In this document: piece by piece, positions 10,601 to 15,878 of the stretch
Numbering within the stretch: position 1 is the first letter of the stretch
Layout: every line of letters begins with the position of its first letter
From: Mesorhizobium sophorae
GTDB taxonomy: Bacteria; Pseudomonadota; Alphaproteobacteria; Rhizobiales; Rhizobiaceae
Assembly (NCBI RefSeq): GCF_002270415.1
Contig: NZ_NNRI01000017.1
Location: 62,001 to 126,000, forward strand
DNA: 64,000 bases
Direction: 5' to 3'
Notes under the pieces: model-generated
What the model was told of the DNA's origin: nothing
Databases searched by the model: none
Seen by the model: only the letters and a program-made list of their open reading frames with translations
Made by a program: the position numbers and the translations under genes

Positions 10601-10942
10601 CTCGTCATCCCGCGCGTCCACGACTATGTCGAACCAGGCGGCAGGGCCGTACGACTCAGCCTTTGTCTCCCAGTTCCAATTTAGTGACCGATTTTCACGC
10701 TTATCCCGGTCTACGGGAAATTCGCGAATGTTGAGTCTTGACCCATCTGACGAGAGATCAAACTCGATGGTCGTGTCGGACTTGTCATTGCTGTCGGCGA
10801 GGGTCACTTCCGGGGCCAACGGCAACGTTGCACTTGCCAACAGAAATCCGCGCCGAGATATCTTCGGGCTCAGGATTGCGCGCCAGCCCACTGGCCGCGG
10901 TTCCGAACCGTCGTCGCCTCGCACCCCATGCTTGGAGGCCAT
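1688..10942 (-). CDS. Giant (3084 aa) exported protein with twin-arginine signal, family not recognised
   Basis: Single 3084-codon frame starting ATG at 10942 with GAGGGG about 8 bases upstream. The N-terminus carries a twin-arginine signal (S29-R30-R31-G-F-L-L, a hydrophobic stretch, then a VTLA cleavage-like site near residue 49), so it should be exported folded by Tat. Residues about 50-1700 look beta-rich and globular with many aromatic residues. Residues about 1750-2600 are alanine/leucine/aspartate-rich and helical, with a short repeat near 1822-1868 (two AGGN...LA.VF units). The last 350 residues are glycine-rich beta strands. Coding DNA for residues about 2010-2115 is visibly AT-richer than the rest. 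No catalytic motif was recognised. It sits on the putative island with a coupled downstream gene and hydrolase-like genes upstream. A surface, toxin-like or structural role is possible but unproven. Confidence 0.85.
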   Translation of the reverse strand: MASKHGVRGDDGSEPRPVGWRAILSPKISRRGFLLASATLPLAPEVTLADSNDKSDTTIEFDLSSDGSRLNIREFPVDRDKRENRSLNWNWETKAESYGPAAWFDIVVDARDDEKRSLWVRDASLGGASPMAFEFQFRHISPDTPGGYWAFRLKAPLGGAAGGPWISDQVPFRNFAIIDAGSVPLRGFIDQDRAGKWLTQMFDERVSVAKKTNDPPLLEFDASGVWHLSRPASPAVNAFSGRVTAKHLCIGWFFQDQKEPFFLGTTNCAGAVVDKGSVAIPASFVLGQAKKLRIRIVGDPSDGHAELEVRRIRSPLVRDSGALTTYAKLTFGKSRLTVLDGNSVTAESLLTEALFVTEWRMPGTDRRLRNALWGQVAHATQEADQANGLESLLTQAGRLKVNGLTPARTSEAEAAVLDTASVAAAVDPSALAAIGDRSGVLDASIWAVFDQAKTGGDFAARRIAIDLELHASDLALPDASYSTLRFDVADPTGYGDLRLVYEDGQAIPELFAGEYPRRRPSSFVWLGAVDQGQQIASFDLTRATLAVCRDRDLIDLRFRFLDLAVAVTKGEKPVIYPAHKDCRVIETEPGRFSDNRPVLVAEFNPQHVFEEAVFGQMTPLPDVVATPPDPDLDRSAIFQKLAEYAGDVKALAEYRKVIQKKKIDIAPTDAFSKFCYSYASDPYVKKLPADQQVYIGPFALDPDAMALARRVALKLANETVSESIDAVFKRVSSVAENSRSSKPDYWLPISDAEITPPLSAKEYLENALRNENVLEQSEPIYGVFRDFYRDQMLRAYNYATSRTGPVPPFPSALWPISMDKGEVEFLSKYNRPVAADDDDGSLRGKRQTALRKLYVDNIAGADPNEFKELTEGRLAGPTRLAFRINCMPTAGANAEDAGLPHFSGAAPSAPGGGGFDYPPLEYSFEALTNWSRHEPAVTLRARKLFTAAPDGIVPPIGERAANLDDGDVLTFQGLSRHPVTAEQRLGEIRAALANKPTMFETAIEIPARLILSTAQDAIWLNRYEPPWQVVQGKYDATGPDPQPPRPDNLIMKPADAVARARASLWTARLDIDAIEPNLRVVDSPDLRPNALTWLKPVGDPRQIGQGEPPHGSLAPWFLGPEQMDETTLTAGNVNQSLPEASRIRSGNPPQDVTEADLCAPKGPWRDRIWNVLRRLCDRSDARNALNGSQYFLNALDAYDRHELVLLSSAYGLPVIGKRGISDTGQPGALVPDSGQIEPGDEFAVLDADGAQAIQRPQPLRAQQLELSALGAFFVHDTHFSPSAGADNLWGGKVFNGFSIERWRSEIVVGRDIVGEVVYKGYLFPLGHRASLVKLTERLFLRNETLGVKAVLFQRIFLRIGRKTQLYPCVGQPFDGRLWCASDVTIRTLQTPDLRDPYDKGPAGSPTPENLSGGRIDIGPNPGLAFWPRVNETDEGLVKFDLTIDGATTSMPLVFVDNIAATNAASLGALASVYLSTSQWLPRRTVALGDQHIRFASETKSGDCSFKTMKLVLSVTGQVANLTSAWVGDLTKFQTNSILEGAEQPSFYPALETATIRLTQKERLAGGHPAYVDTQYDGRYARFGFARPATEPTTNPLEIYLNLRIAEIMAMGDNGERAAAVGRPAGLIVAMGRKNGPVSASGNIQYETAAPVSEDSHNGGGVMVVNADALALIPDPEKAATPPTNFGQLVSLADFFDPKAHYIGQAAASLPAIRNPAGVPAQKARAARVVDDRFADIRNVLKVFFSEDAKLLGIISFRKLLDFLGFDIPTLSDATPTLRETLQFGADVLSDQDADKLTQFTHSQILAPLRAVVSTFQDQWLRADDLIKGQAGGNIFNLAEVFRHAVTTLASGKAGGNMLSLAKVFPEISNGLADLDTKLARAEKDDDPVTLALDLTEVYESAKSFASALDRIASNPVARLKQAAIAVLQRQLTALADAQGPLTQALQGLETVVDTELSAGAANLKAWIKASIPDTGKDDVEDGSTYSMPAPQLVDLAEAFEAGTGTLIQPIQDKLVGAIRLDIRDFASAAVGAYLKNDSITLGSFIADVKQDIDKTIETAIKDASSNIDAQIKGTKPALAAYLNEYLAYFIDRELKSFQDLPILLTNIYAAYEMFSDAVRLLSQFRDHVKRGGIGDAVDDICQLADQMFGFGDAGIANTTIAEARGKLNDVFKAAQAQFDMAASALLPSDTTAFAAEKAACWNYAIAGKPLGVLPMPNPPAVSGVMQPVDQMLASMQALVDKIKGVEQALDTKVAGSGLPLRTAIDNAAPSAGYTQFIDNFAVFLLGGGSPSPLGLTGEIAAMYCDFVRDLALLQKSRDLVAATTFATANKALADALLQYQRDASALVSNAIGHIASIGSMVSSFIKANSDIVNNVGIYVAIGAVTSIVDGMGGNVDSGAKQVFDKLRADIEAIEKSLATWGAGAINSIVTILNSSSVFSKTLYDAANTLQSDIVAPLHGIGLDLDPQQTHANAALAALKAAIEKSGGFKPIPTPLPTSLAGLLAAPISSVPPVTVQTLLDDPKGQLGDLLTNLCNTGAMLVAEWRALQARASGWPVFLQQAALKLGPMQATLQAMFKSYGTLHTIRNSAAETINIPLLSLRARRSVFVQPVYGLLTPVDVINAPDDNATLAVLEANDRLAEEVRLLSDIVSYPSSPPSPDTILANFARFANSWRAADITQRAAPLQIATQIGDLAVEVLKGEVLSLIDVSALRDALLDAIARLIPTKALFSYEFDSYVSEEPHASDIFQAAVGTRFALRTAIEVDLLNGGSPQISTNGSLGPFAVKLVGDYLDAMTLHFGGLAFTSQGGSAPRFDVMYDAYNLGSDLAFFALLGPVLSPDSGSPVQISPLQRTRGLDVGYDVNLGSISIGPVSIFNINFAVSAELPFTDQQALFKASLGTRLTPLTISFLPYAGSGYFSIYAGPGGIVGFEASFLFGAGGSLDFGPLHAQVQIQVGAFIRVMKVDGINQTEIGGSFLAAGQASIWIFHFSATLYIGLSQNITTRQMHGEAIFTFSFSCGLIDYNYSVTGQHDQQQFGGSQHSVARQLGPMAAPMKSPPADVVSTAVCLSEDWGAFASYFDFSLV

Positions 10943-10996
10943 TCAACGCCCCTCTGGTGGAATTTTGCCTAGACAGCGATTATCGACTTAAGGTGT

Positions 10997-11440
10997 TTAC
11001 CGGGTAGAACGTTTCTTCACATTCTGCTTCGTGCCAGCTTGCCTTCTTCTGAATTTGGCAATGGCGCGCAGCGCAGCGGCGTTCTCAATGACCGAGAAGG
11101 CATCCCCGTCGTTGACGGGTTTGCCGCTGCCGCCCTTAAACCTTATCGTTCTTTCATGCACCGCCTGTCCGAGCCATTGATCATGTACAACCAGGCCGTC
11201 GCCATCCTGACTGATGAAAATAGCCGCATGGGACCGTCCATCAGTGTAGTTGTTATATTTCCCGTCTTGAAAGGTTGCTATCGCGGTTCCGGTAGCTATT
11301 CCCGAATCTCTTACTTTGGAACCTTCTGCCCACTGCGACGTAGCCGGGCAACTGGCAGCGGCCTTGACGTATGCCACGCATTGCCCATCCCCAACCACTT
11401 CCCCCATGTACGCGTCAGTGTCCGGTGCCACGTAGCTCAT
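10997..11440 (-). CDS. BPSL0067-family protein (NlpC/P60- or CHAP-like cysteine hydrolase fold)
   Basis: 147 residues from ATG at 11440; the start is fixed by GGGAAGGG five bases upstream, while an upstream ATG at 11473 lacks a site. The segment GDGQCVAYVK puts a candidate nucleophile at C21. It is followed by H71 in SHAAIFI and D87 in VHDQW, the Cys-His-Asp pattern of the BPSL0067 group, which resembles NlpC/P60 and CHAP amidases. Such proteins act on peptidoglycan peptides or similar amides, and some members are type VI secretion effectors. There is no signal peptide, so delivery would need a dedicated route. It lies upstream of the giant Tat gene on the same strand with a 54-base gap and may share its transcript. 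The C-terminus is strongly basic. Confidence 0.75.
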   Translation of the reverse strand: MSYVAPDTDAYMGEVVGDGQCVAYVKAAASCPATSQWAEGSKVRDSGIATGTAIATFQDGKYNNYTDGRSHAAIFISQDGDGLVVHDQWLGQAVHERTIRFKGGSGKPVNDGDAFSVIENAAALRAIAKFRRRQAGTKQNVKKRSTR

Positions 11441-11654
11441 GCAGCCCTTCCCAGTACAAATGGCGTGCAACATCGCGATTGCTACGACACTATCGTATAT
11501 TTAAGAATCAGTCCCACACCGGTTGCGCAAAAATGCGACAACCCCACCTTTGTGGCGTTTTTTCACTATCAAACATCCGCCTCGACGCGATCGGTGTCAA
11601 GTAAAATGTCTTGAATTCATTGTGAGAAAGTAGTGGTAACTGATTTTCGGAAAT
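11441..11654. other. AT-rich intergenic stretch
   Basis: This 214-base gap is clearly AT-richer than its surroundings. It separates the BPSL0067 gene from the next small gene; both are read on the minus strand. It contains an imperfect hairpin at 11522-11542 and a T6 run on the plus strand near 11557. It is a plausible promoter zone for the BPSL0067/giant-protein transcription unit. I see no gene in it. Confidence 0.4.
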
Positions 11655-11861
11655 CTATGGTATATTTTCAACTGCCAGGGTAGCGGTGACAATTTCGGTC
11701 AGATGCTGGCCCCGCATCCCCTGGTGCGGAGAAATCGATCTCCCAAATGGTGCGTCGACGGTGGTTGAATAGGCGCATGTCTCACCATCCCCTATTTGCG
11801 CGAGTGAGTGCGAGGCGTTACGTTGTACTGGGTAGATCAGGACACGAAATGTTTTGATCAT
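11655..11861 (-). CDS. Small hypothetical protein with perfect Shine-Dalgarno
   Basis: A 68-residue frame beginning MIKTFRVLIYP at ATG 11861. It is preceded by AAGGAGGCGAC, a near-perfect ribosome binding site at ideal spacing, which is the main reason for believing it is expressed. No domain, signal peptide or paired cysteines are evident, and the C-terminus reads TATLAVENIP. It is divergent from the adenylate-cyclase fragment that starts at about 11877, so its promoter would lie within that relic. The function is unknown. Confidence 0.55.
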   Translation of the reverse strand: MIKTFRVLIYPVQRNASHSLAQIGDGETCAYSTTVDAPFGRSISPHQGMRGQHLTEIVTATLAVENIP

Positions 11862-11876
11862 GTCGCCTCCTTCTAG

Positions 11877-12012
11877 TTCTGGGAGTTGGGCGTTCGGTAT
11901 ATGCTGGAGGGCAGCATCAGGCGCGCGGGAGGGCGACTGAGAATAGCGATGCAACTGATCGAGGGGGGGGGCAGCGGCCTCAATCTGTGGGCGCGGACCT
12001 TCGAGGGTGAGC
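11877..12012 (+). pseudogene. Fragment of a class III adenylate cyclase/TPR protein (TolB-like segment)
   Basis: The translated frame reads ELGVRYMLEGSIRRAGGRLR and continues IAMQLIE ... LNLWARTFEGE. This matches the middle (TolB/FlgO-like) segment of the cyclase at 19169-21004, where the equivalent is VLEGSVRKAGQRVRITAQLI followed by THLWADRYD. Only about 45 codons are present, without the catalytic domain, TPR region or start signal. A run of nine or more G sits inside it. It is a relic of a second family member, presumably left by recombination on the island. Confidence 0.7.
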
Positions 12013-12090
12013 GGACCTCACCCTCCTGGCTGGAGACAGCCCTCTCGGCCCCCCACCCCGCCTCCTAGCGCCCGCCCGACCGGGCCACCT

Positions 12091-12306
12091 TCAGAGGCAA
12101 GGCGGCCAGCACTTGCGCCGGTCCGGCGTTGCTGCATGGTTCGTGAATTGCAAATTCCGATCGTCGCGTCCGGCGGCGCGGCACTCGTGGCAGAAGACGA
12201 CCTTAATCAGATCCCAGTGCATCGCCCCATGATCAGGACCTAAGCGCTTAACCATCTCGGCCACGTTCAGGGCCGCATTTCGCTTGACGGCTTCAACTGA
12301 TGACAT
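12091..12306 (-). CDS. Possible small zinc-ribbon-like protein, unrecognised
   Basis: A 71-residue frame from ATG 12306, or slightly longer from a TTG at 12315. The sequence MSSVEAVKRNAALNVAEMVK is followed by a C-x2-C pair (CHEC) and a C-terminal C-x3-C pair (CWPPC), which could bind one metal ion. The composition looks protein-like rather than like an antisense artefact, and nothing is coded opposite it. There is no convincing ribosome binding site. It may be a remnant, and I do not recognise a family. Confidence 0.35.
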   Translation of the reverse strand: MSSVEAVKRNAALNVAEMVKRLGPDHGAMHWDLIKVVFCHECRAAGRDDRNLQFTNHAATPDRRKCWPPCL

Positions 12307-12537
12307 GAGCCGCAATCATCGTGCGATCCCCCGATAGTTCTTTTGGGGAATGATTGCAGCGATGCTAAATTAGGTCGCCTGTCTGGTCGGACAGTTGACG
12401 CCTTCAAGGGTGAATCAGGCGCCGGCGAACCGCTCGGCCGTTGTGACTATTACACAGCTGCCAACGCTTGGCCGACCTTGCGTTCAAGGCAAAACCTCGC
12501 TCTACTCTCACCAGCAAAGGAGCGGGAGGTAAGAATA

Positions 12538-13416
12538 ATGGCGAAAGTTACGAAGAGTAACGGCAAGAGAAGACTGCCAAAATCAGACACTGATGGGTTC
12601 GATAGGGCCGCTTTATCTTACCGGGGAACCATAGCTGAAAAGTCAAGTTTCGTTGTAGGGATCGATCAAGCTGACATCGCGTCGCCGCCGGCGCTCCGCA
12701 TTGGGACGAAAATGCTGGGCAAATCGCCCACCTTTTGGGGTCGGTTTTTCAAGGGGCCAGGCAATACTTCTCCGATTCAATATCAACCGACCGTCGAGAA
12801 TACTTTCTTCAGCCAGCGGGGCATCCGCGTCCTGCCAATTGCCCGCCAGACAAATAATGTTGGTCGTAGCGAGCGACTAGGCTACGTGGACGGGCAGCGG
12901 AACGGAGCTGCCGTGCTGGCCGCCTTCGGAGCCAATCACCTGGCCCGCATGGCGGATGGCATTCGAGTGTTTCTGGACGTGGAGCGATATGGTCCAATGT
13001 CCCCTTCGTACTATGAAGGCTGGAGCAAGGGACTCATTGACGCCGGGCGTCAAACAATGATCGATTTCAGCGACGAGATCGACATGGGAGTTTTTCCCAG
13101 AGACATTTCGGTCACTTTTCGCCCTTGTGTCTACGGTCATCACTCGGCCGACCGCACATGGCAATCCTTGGGTACTGCAATTTCCGGTGGCGCTGTCTGC
13201 GACGGAGCCTGGATTGTTTTCATGAACAGTCCGGCGCGCTTCCCGATCTGGCCTTGGCGCTCCAGTTTCACCTCGCGCCATATGCCGTCCAGCGTACCGG
13301 TATTGGCCTGTCAAAGAATCCTCGATTACTCCCAGGACGGTGTCAATCTAGACTACAACCTTGCAAATCCAGCGCATGAGGCGGATTTTCTGAACACCCT
13401 CGTACTTCCGGCTTGA
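12538..13416 (+). CDS. Glycoside-hydrolase-like (DUF1906/Rv2525c-type) TIM-barrel protein
   Basis: 292 residues from ATG 12538, chosen because GGGAGGT lies nine bases upstream; the frame stays open to an earlier, unsupported start at 12343. Recognisable barrel features are GIRVLPIARQTNN (strand 3), a helix GYVDGQRNGAAVLAAFGANH, GIRVFLDVERY (acidic strand end with D and E), the RPCVYGHHS strand, and a terminal segment RILDYSQDGVNLDYNLANP typical of lysozyme-like and DUF1906 domains. DUF1906 proteins are lysozyme-like and often cell-wall associated. No signal peptide is present; the N-terminus is lysine-rich. Together with the neighbouring amidase-like and BPSL0067 proteins it suggests a set of wall-active proteins. 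Catalysis is unproven. Confidence 0.65.
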   Translation: MAKVTKSNGKRRLPKSDTDGFDRAALSYRGTIAEKSSFVVGIDQADIASPPALRIGTKMLGKSPTFWGRFFKGPGNTSPIQYQPTVENTFFSQRGIRVLPIARQTNNVGRSERLGYVDGQRNGAAVLAAFGANHLARMADGIRVFLDVERYGPMSPSYYEGWSKGLIDAGRQTMIDFSDEIDMGVFPRDISVTFRPCVYGHHSADRTWQSLGTAISGGAVCDGAWIVFMNSPARFPIWPWRSSFTSRHMPSSVPVLACQRILDYSQDGVNLDYNLANPAHEADFLNTLVLPA

Positions 13417-13585
13417 GCGGGTTGAATGATGCGGCCGAGGCGCCCCTTTGGGGTGGATCACCTTTGTCGAGCAATGTCAGCCAACGATCGTGGATGGCCG
13501 TTCACCCTAAGTATCCCCGTCCGACGTTTGAAAGCATTCTCCAGGGTAATGACATGAACTGCGTTTATATTGCAGGGACCTTGCG

Positions 13586-14167
13586 TCACTCTATCCTATA
13601 TACAACAATATCCTGACCGGTTAGTTTAACATATTCGCCACAACGATTAGCAGTGTGGCCATATATGTTACCGCCGTCTGCAGTGATACTGCCAGCAAGC
13701 GCCATAGCATGATCTTTGCTTAAACCAAACCAACTGACCACAAAGCAGTAGTCGCCCTCGCGTGTATCCGCAAGCGCAGAAATCCGCCTTACGTTGCTAT
13801 ATTTCTTTACCGAGTTCTTGAACGCCGCTGCAAGCTCTGCAACTCGAACACACAGCCCCGAAGCGCATGTCGCCGCCGGTATATTCACAGTGACGCTCGA
13901 TTTATACAAACCGTGACACATAAAGTGTGTACAGTCTGAATCAAATTGACCGTCATCGCAGTCGTTTCCGCTTCGACAAAATTGCGTATAGTACGACTTT
14001 GCGTCAGACCAGCTGAAAGGGAGTTTGGCGGGTGAAGACCCATCGATTGGAATCAGAATAATATCTGCCGCCCTGGGTCCAAGTTCTTTGGTAAGGATCT
14101 CATCAAGGTCGTCCTCACTCAGTATACGTACGCCTGCCGCCGAGCGTCCATCATCCTCTTTGCTCAT
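13586..14167 (-). CDS. Putative amidase_6-like (NlpC/P60-related) protein
   Basis: 193 residues from ATG 14167, chosen because GGAGGA lies five bases upstream; a second ATG 15 bases earlier has no site. The pattern DSDCTHFMCHGL (candidate nucleophile C79), then GDYCFVVSWFGLSKDHAMAL (H153) and YGHTANRCG (H171), follows the D-C-T-x-F ... D-H-x-x-x ... H-T order of the amidase_6 domain, a cysteine amidase. No signal peptide is seen and the N-terminus is acidic. Seven cysteines are unusual for a cytosolic rhizobial protein and could form disulfides after export. It is convergent with the DUF1906-like gene. The assignment rests on motif order only. Confidence 0.5.
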   Translation of the reverse strand: MSKEDDGRSAAGVRILSEDDLDEILTKELGPRAADIILIPIDGSSPAKLPFSWSDAKSYYTQFCRSGNDCDDGQFDSDCTHFMCHGLYKSSVTVNIPAATCASGLCVRVAELAAAFKNSVKKYSNVRRISALADTREGDYCFVVSWFGLSKDHAMALAGSITADGGNIYGHTANRCGEYVKLTGQDIVVYRIE

Positions 14168-14413
14168 ACATTCCTCCATCAATAGCCTATAGATAGCAGA
14201 TCTGGATCACGCTTTGAAGTGCGACTGTTCCGAACGACAGTGGGGCAGCGAGAATTTCGGCACATTACAGCCATGCGGATCAATGTAGCGATCTTCATCA
14301 TAGCGCTCCTCCAGCTCTAATCTCGCGATCATACCGCAGGAAGGGAGGAGAGCCGTCCACATTGGGTAATCGCGGGAGCGACGCGCCCTAGAACCGATCA
14401 TAGCCTTGGAGGG

Positions 14414-14486
14414 TGGCTGTTCCCCGATAAGATGAAATTCGGGCTCACGACCTGACGCCGGGCCCAGCATCAACGGAGAACAGCCA
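14414..14486 (+). repeat. Inverted repeat closing directly at the IS110 transposase start
   Basis: TGGCTGTTC at 14414-14422 pairs perfectly with GAACAGCCA at 14478-14486. This gives a 9-bp stem that ends on the A of the transposase ATG. The enclosed 55 bases contain a GGGCCC-rich core. It could regulate transposase translation, belong to the left-end structured RNA of an IS110 element, or be a subterminal repeat. Confidence 0.5.
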
Positions 14487-15511
14487 TGACAGAATATATT
14501 GGTCTCGACGTGTCGATGAAAGAGACGGCAGTATCGATCCGCCGTGAAGGCGAACGGATTTGGCGCGGGAAGTGCGCATCTGATCCCAACATCATTGCTG
14601 AGCTTGTCCGCAAGCGGGCACCGGCCGCAAAGCGCGTCGTGTTCGAAACCGGCCCGCTGTCGGTGTGGTTCTATCATGCGCTGCGCGCCGAGGGATTGCC
14701 AGCCATCTGCATCGATGCGCGCCATGCCAAAGCCGCTCTCGATATGGCGGCGAACAAGACGGATGCGAATGATGCCGATGGTTTGGCGCGTCTTGCTGAA
14801 GCAGGGTTCTTTCGCGAGGTGCGCGTGAAAGGCTTCGACAGTATGTTGACCCGCACGCTCGTGGCAGCACGCACCCGGCTGGTCCGGATCACCGTCGAGC
14901 TTTCCAACCAGATCCGAGGGATCATGAAAACGTTCGGCCTGGTCGTTCCCGCAGGTAAGGGAACTACATTCGAAAAGAATGTCCGGAGCCTTCTTATCGA
15001 TCAGAACGAGCTTGCTCCTATCGTGCTACCGATGTTGGAGGCTTGGCGCAGCATTCGCATTCGCGCCGCCGAGCTCGGGCGCCAACTGGTTGCGGGTGCT
15101 CGTCAAAGCCAAGCCTGCCGCATCCTCATGTCGATCCCCGGCATCGGCGCGATCACCGCGACCTCTTTCGTCACCGCCGTTGAAGATCCAAACAACTTCA
15201 AGAAGTCCCGCTCTGTAGCCGCATGGATAGGCCTGACAACTCGCCGCTACCAATCGGGAGAAGTCGATTTTGACGGCCATATATCCCGGCGCGGCGATCG
15301 ACATTTGCGGGGGCTCCTCTACGAGGCCGCGGCGGTCATCCTGACACGCAGCTCGATCGACAGCAGCCTGCGCACGTGGGGCCTCAAGCTCCGGGAGAGG
15401 ATTGGCTTCAAACGAGCTGCCGTGGCTGTGGCGCGCAAACTGGCGGTGATAATGCATTCGATGCTCAAAACCGGTGAGTTCTTTGATCGAAATGCAGGCG
15501 CCACAGCATGA
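14486..15511 (+). CDS. IS110-family transposase (DEDD recombinase)
   Basis: 341 residues, full length for the family. The N-terminal RuvC-like DEDD domain is visible as YIGLDVS (D8), VVFETGP (E) and NKTDANDADGLARLAE (two D). The C-terminal Transposase_20 domain is visible as IPGIGAITATSFV, and AAWIGLTTRRYQSGE contains the serine expected to act as nucleophile in this family. No frameshift or stop is present, so it may be active. These enzymes use a non-coding RNA made from the element's own ends to choose target and donor sites; both flanks here carry strong secondary structure. Confidence 0.92.
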   Translation: MTEYIGLDVSMKETAVSIRREGERIWRGKCASDPNIIAELVRKRAPAAKRVVFETGPLSVWFYHALRAEGLPAICIDARHAKAALDMAANKTDANDADGLARLAEAGFFREVRVKGFDSMLTRTLVAARTRLVRITVELSNQIRGIMKTFGLVVPAGKGTTFEKNVRSLLIDQNELAPIVLPMLEAWRSIRIRAAELGRQLVAGARQSQACRILMSIPGIGAITATSFVTAVEDPNNFKKSRSVAAWIGLTTRRYQSGEVDFDGHISRRGDRHLRGLLYEAAAVILTRSSIDSSLRTWGLKLRERIGFKRAAVAVARKLAVIMHSMLKTGEFFDRNAGATA

Positions 15512-15543
15512 AATCTTGCGAATAGCGTTCAGGATCTGAGCGC

Positions 15544-15608
15544 CTGAGACGTCCCTGCCGGGACGTGAGCCGAGCCATTCCGCTGATGCGGTTGCACCGC
15601 TGTCTCAG
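15544..15608 (+). ncRNA. Candidate structured RNA downstream of the IS110 transposase (bridge/seekRNA candidate)
   Basis: The segment can fold as a three-way junction. The outer stem is CTGAGAC (15544-15550) with GTCTCAG (15602-15608). Hairpin 1 is GTCCC (15551-15555) with GGGAC (15560-15564) and a TGCC loop. Hairpin 2 is GCGGT (15588-15592) with ACCGC (15596-15600). It begins 33 bases after the transposase stop. In the IS1111 branch of IS110 elements the guide RNA lies downstream of the gene. The fold was read by eye; expression and guide function are inference. Confidence 0.45.
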
Positions 15609-15878
15609 CAAAGTGCGTCGTCCACATTGAAGGCTCGTCCGCGGAGCTCCATCATGCGGCGACTGATGTCGACCGCGAAGACAACCATGCACCCGGCAGC
15701 GTCGTCTCGACGCAATTACATGCTTGACGTCCCATCGGCGATTAGACAACCGCATCAAAAGCAGACGGTCCGGTTCCAGAACTAACTAGCCGGAAAGGGT
15801 GCCGTAATGCTGGCGCCCCCCCATGCCGAGTGGGCCGGCTGCTTGAGCACACCGCTGGGGCCGTTTGCACCGATGCAC

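Larger units (their letters stand above)
14414..15608 (+). mobile_element. IS110-family insertion sequence (true ends not determined)
   Basis: The span given is the minimum, from the structured repeat just 5' of the transposase to the structured RNA-like block 3' of it. IS110 elements usually lack terminal inverted repeats and target duplications, so the ends cannot be fixed from one copy. Non-coding flanks exist on both sides: 14168-14485 upstream and 15512-15878 downstream. The element sits inside the putative island between the amidase-like gene and the tyrosinase. Confidence 0.6.

Noticed and set aside
11522..11575. Hairpin followed by T6 as a terminator
   Set aside because: It would terminate plus-strand transcripts, but no plus-strand gene precedes it; the stem has a bulge and the T run sits behind a second, only 4-bp stem.
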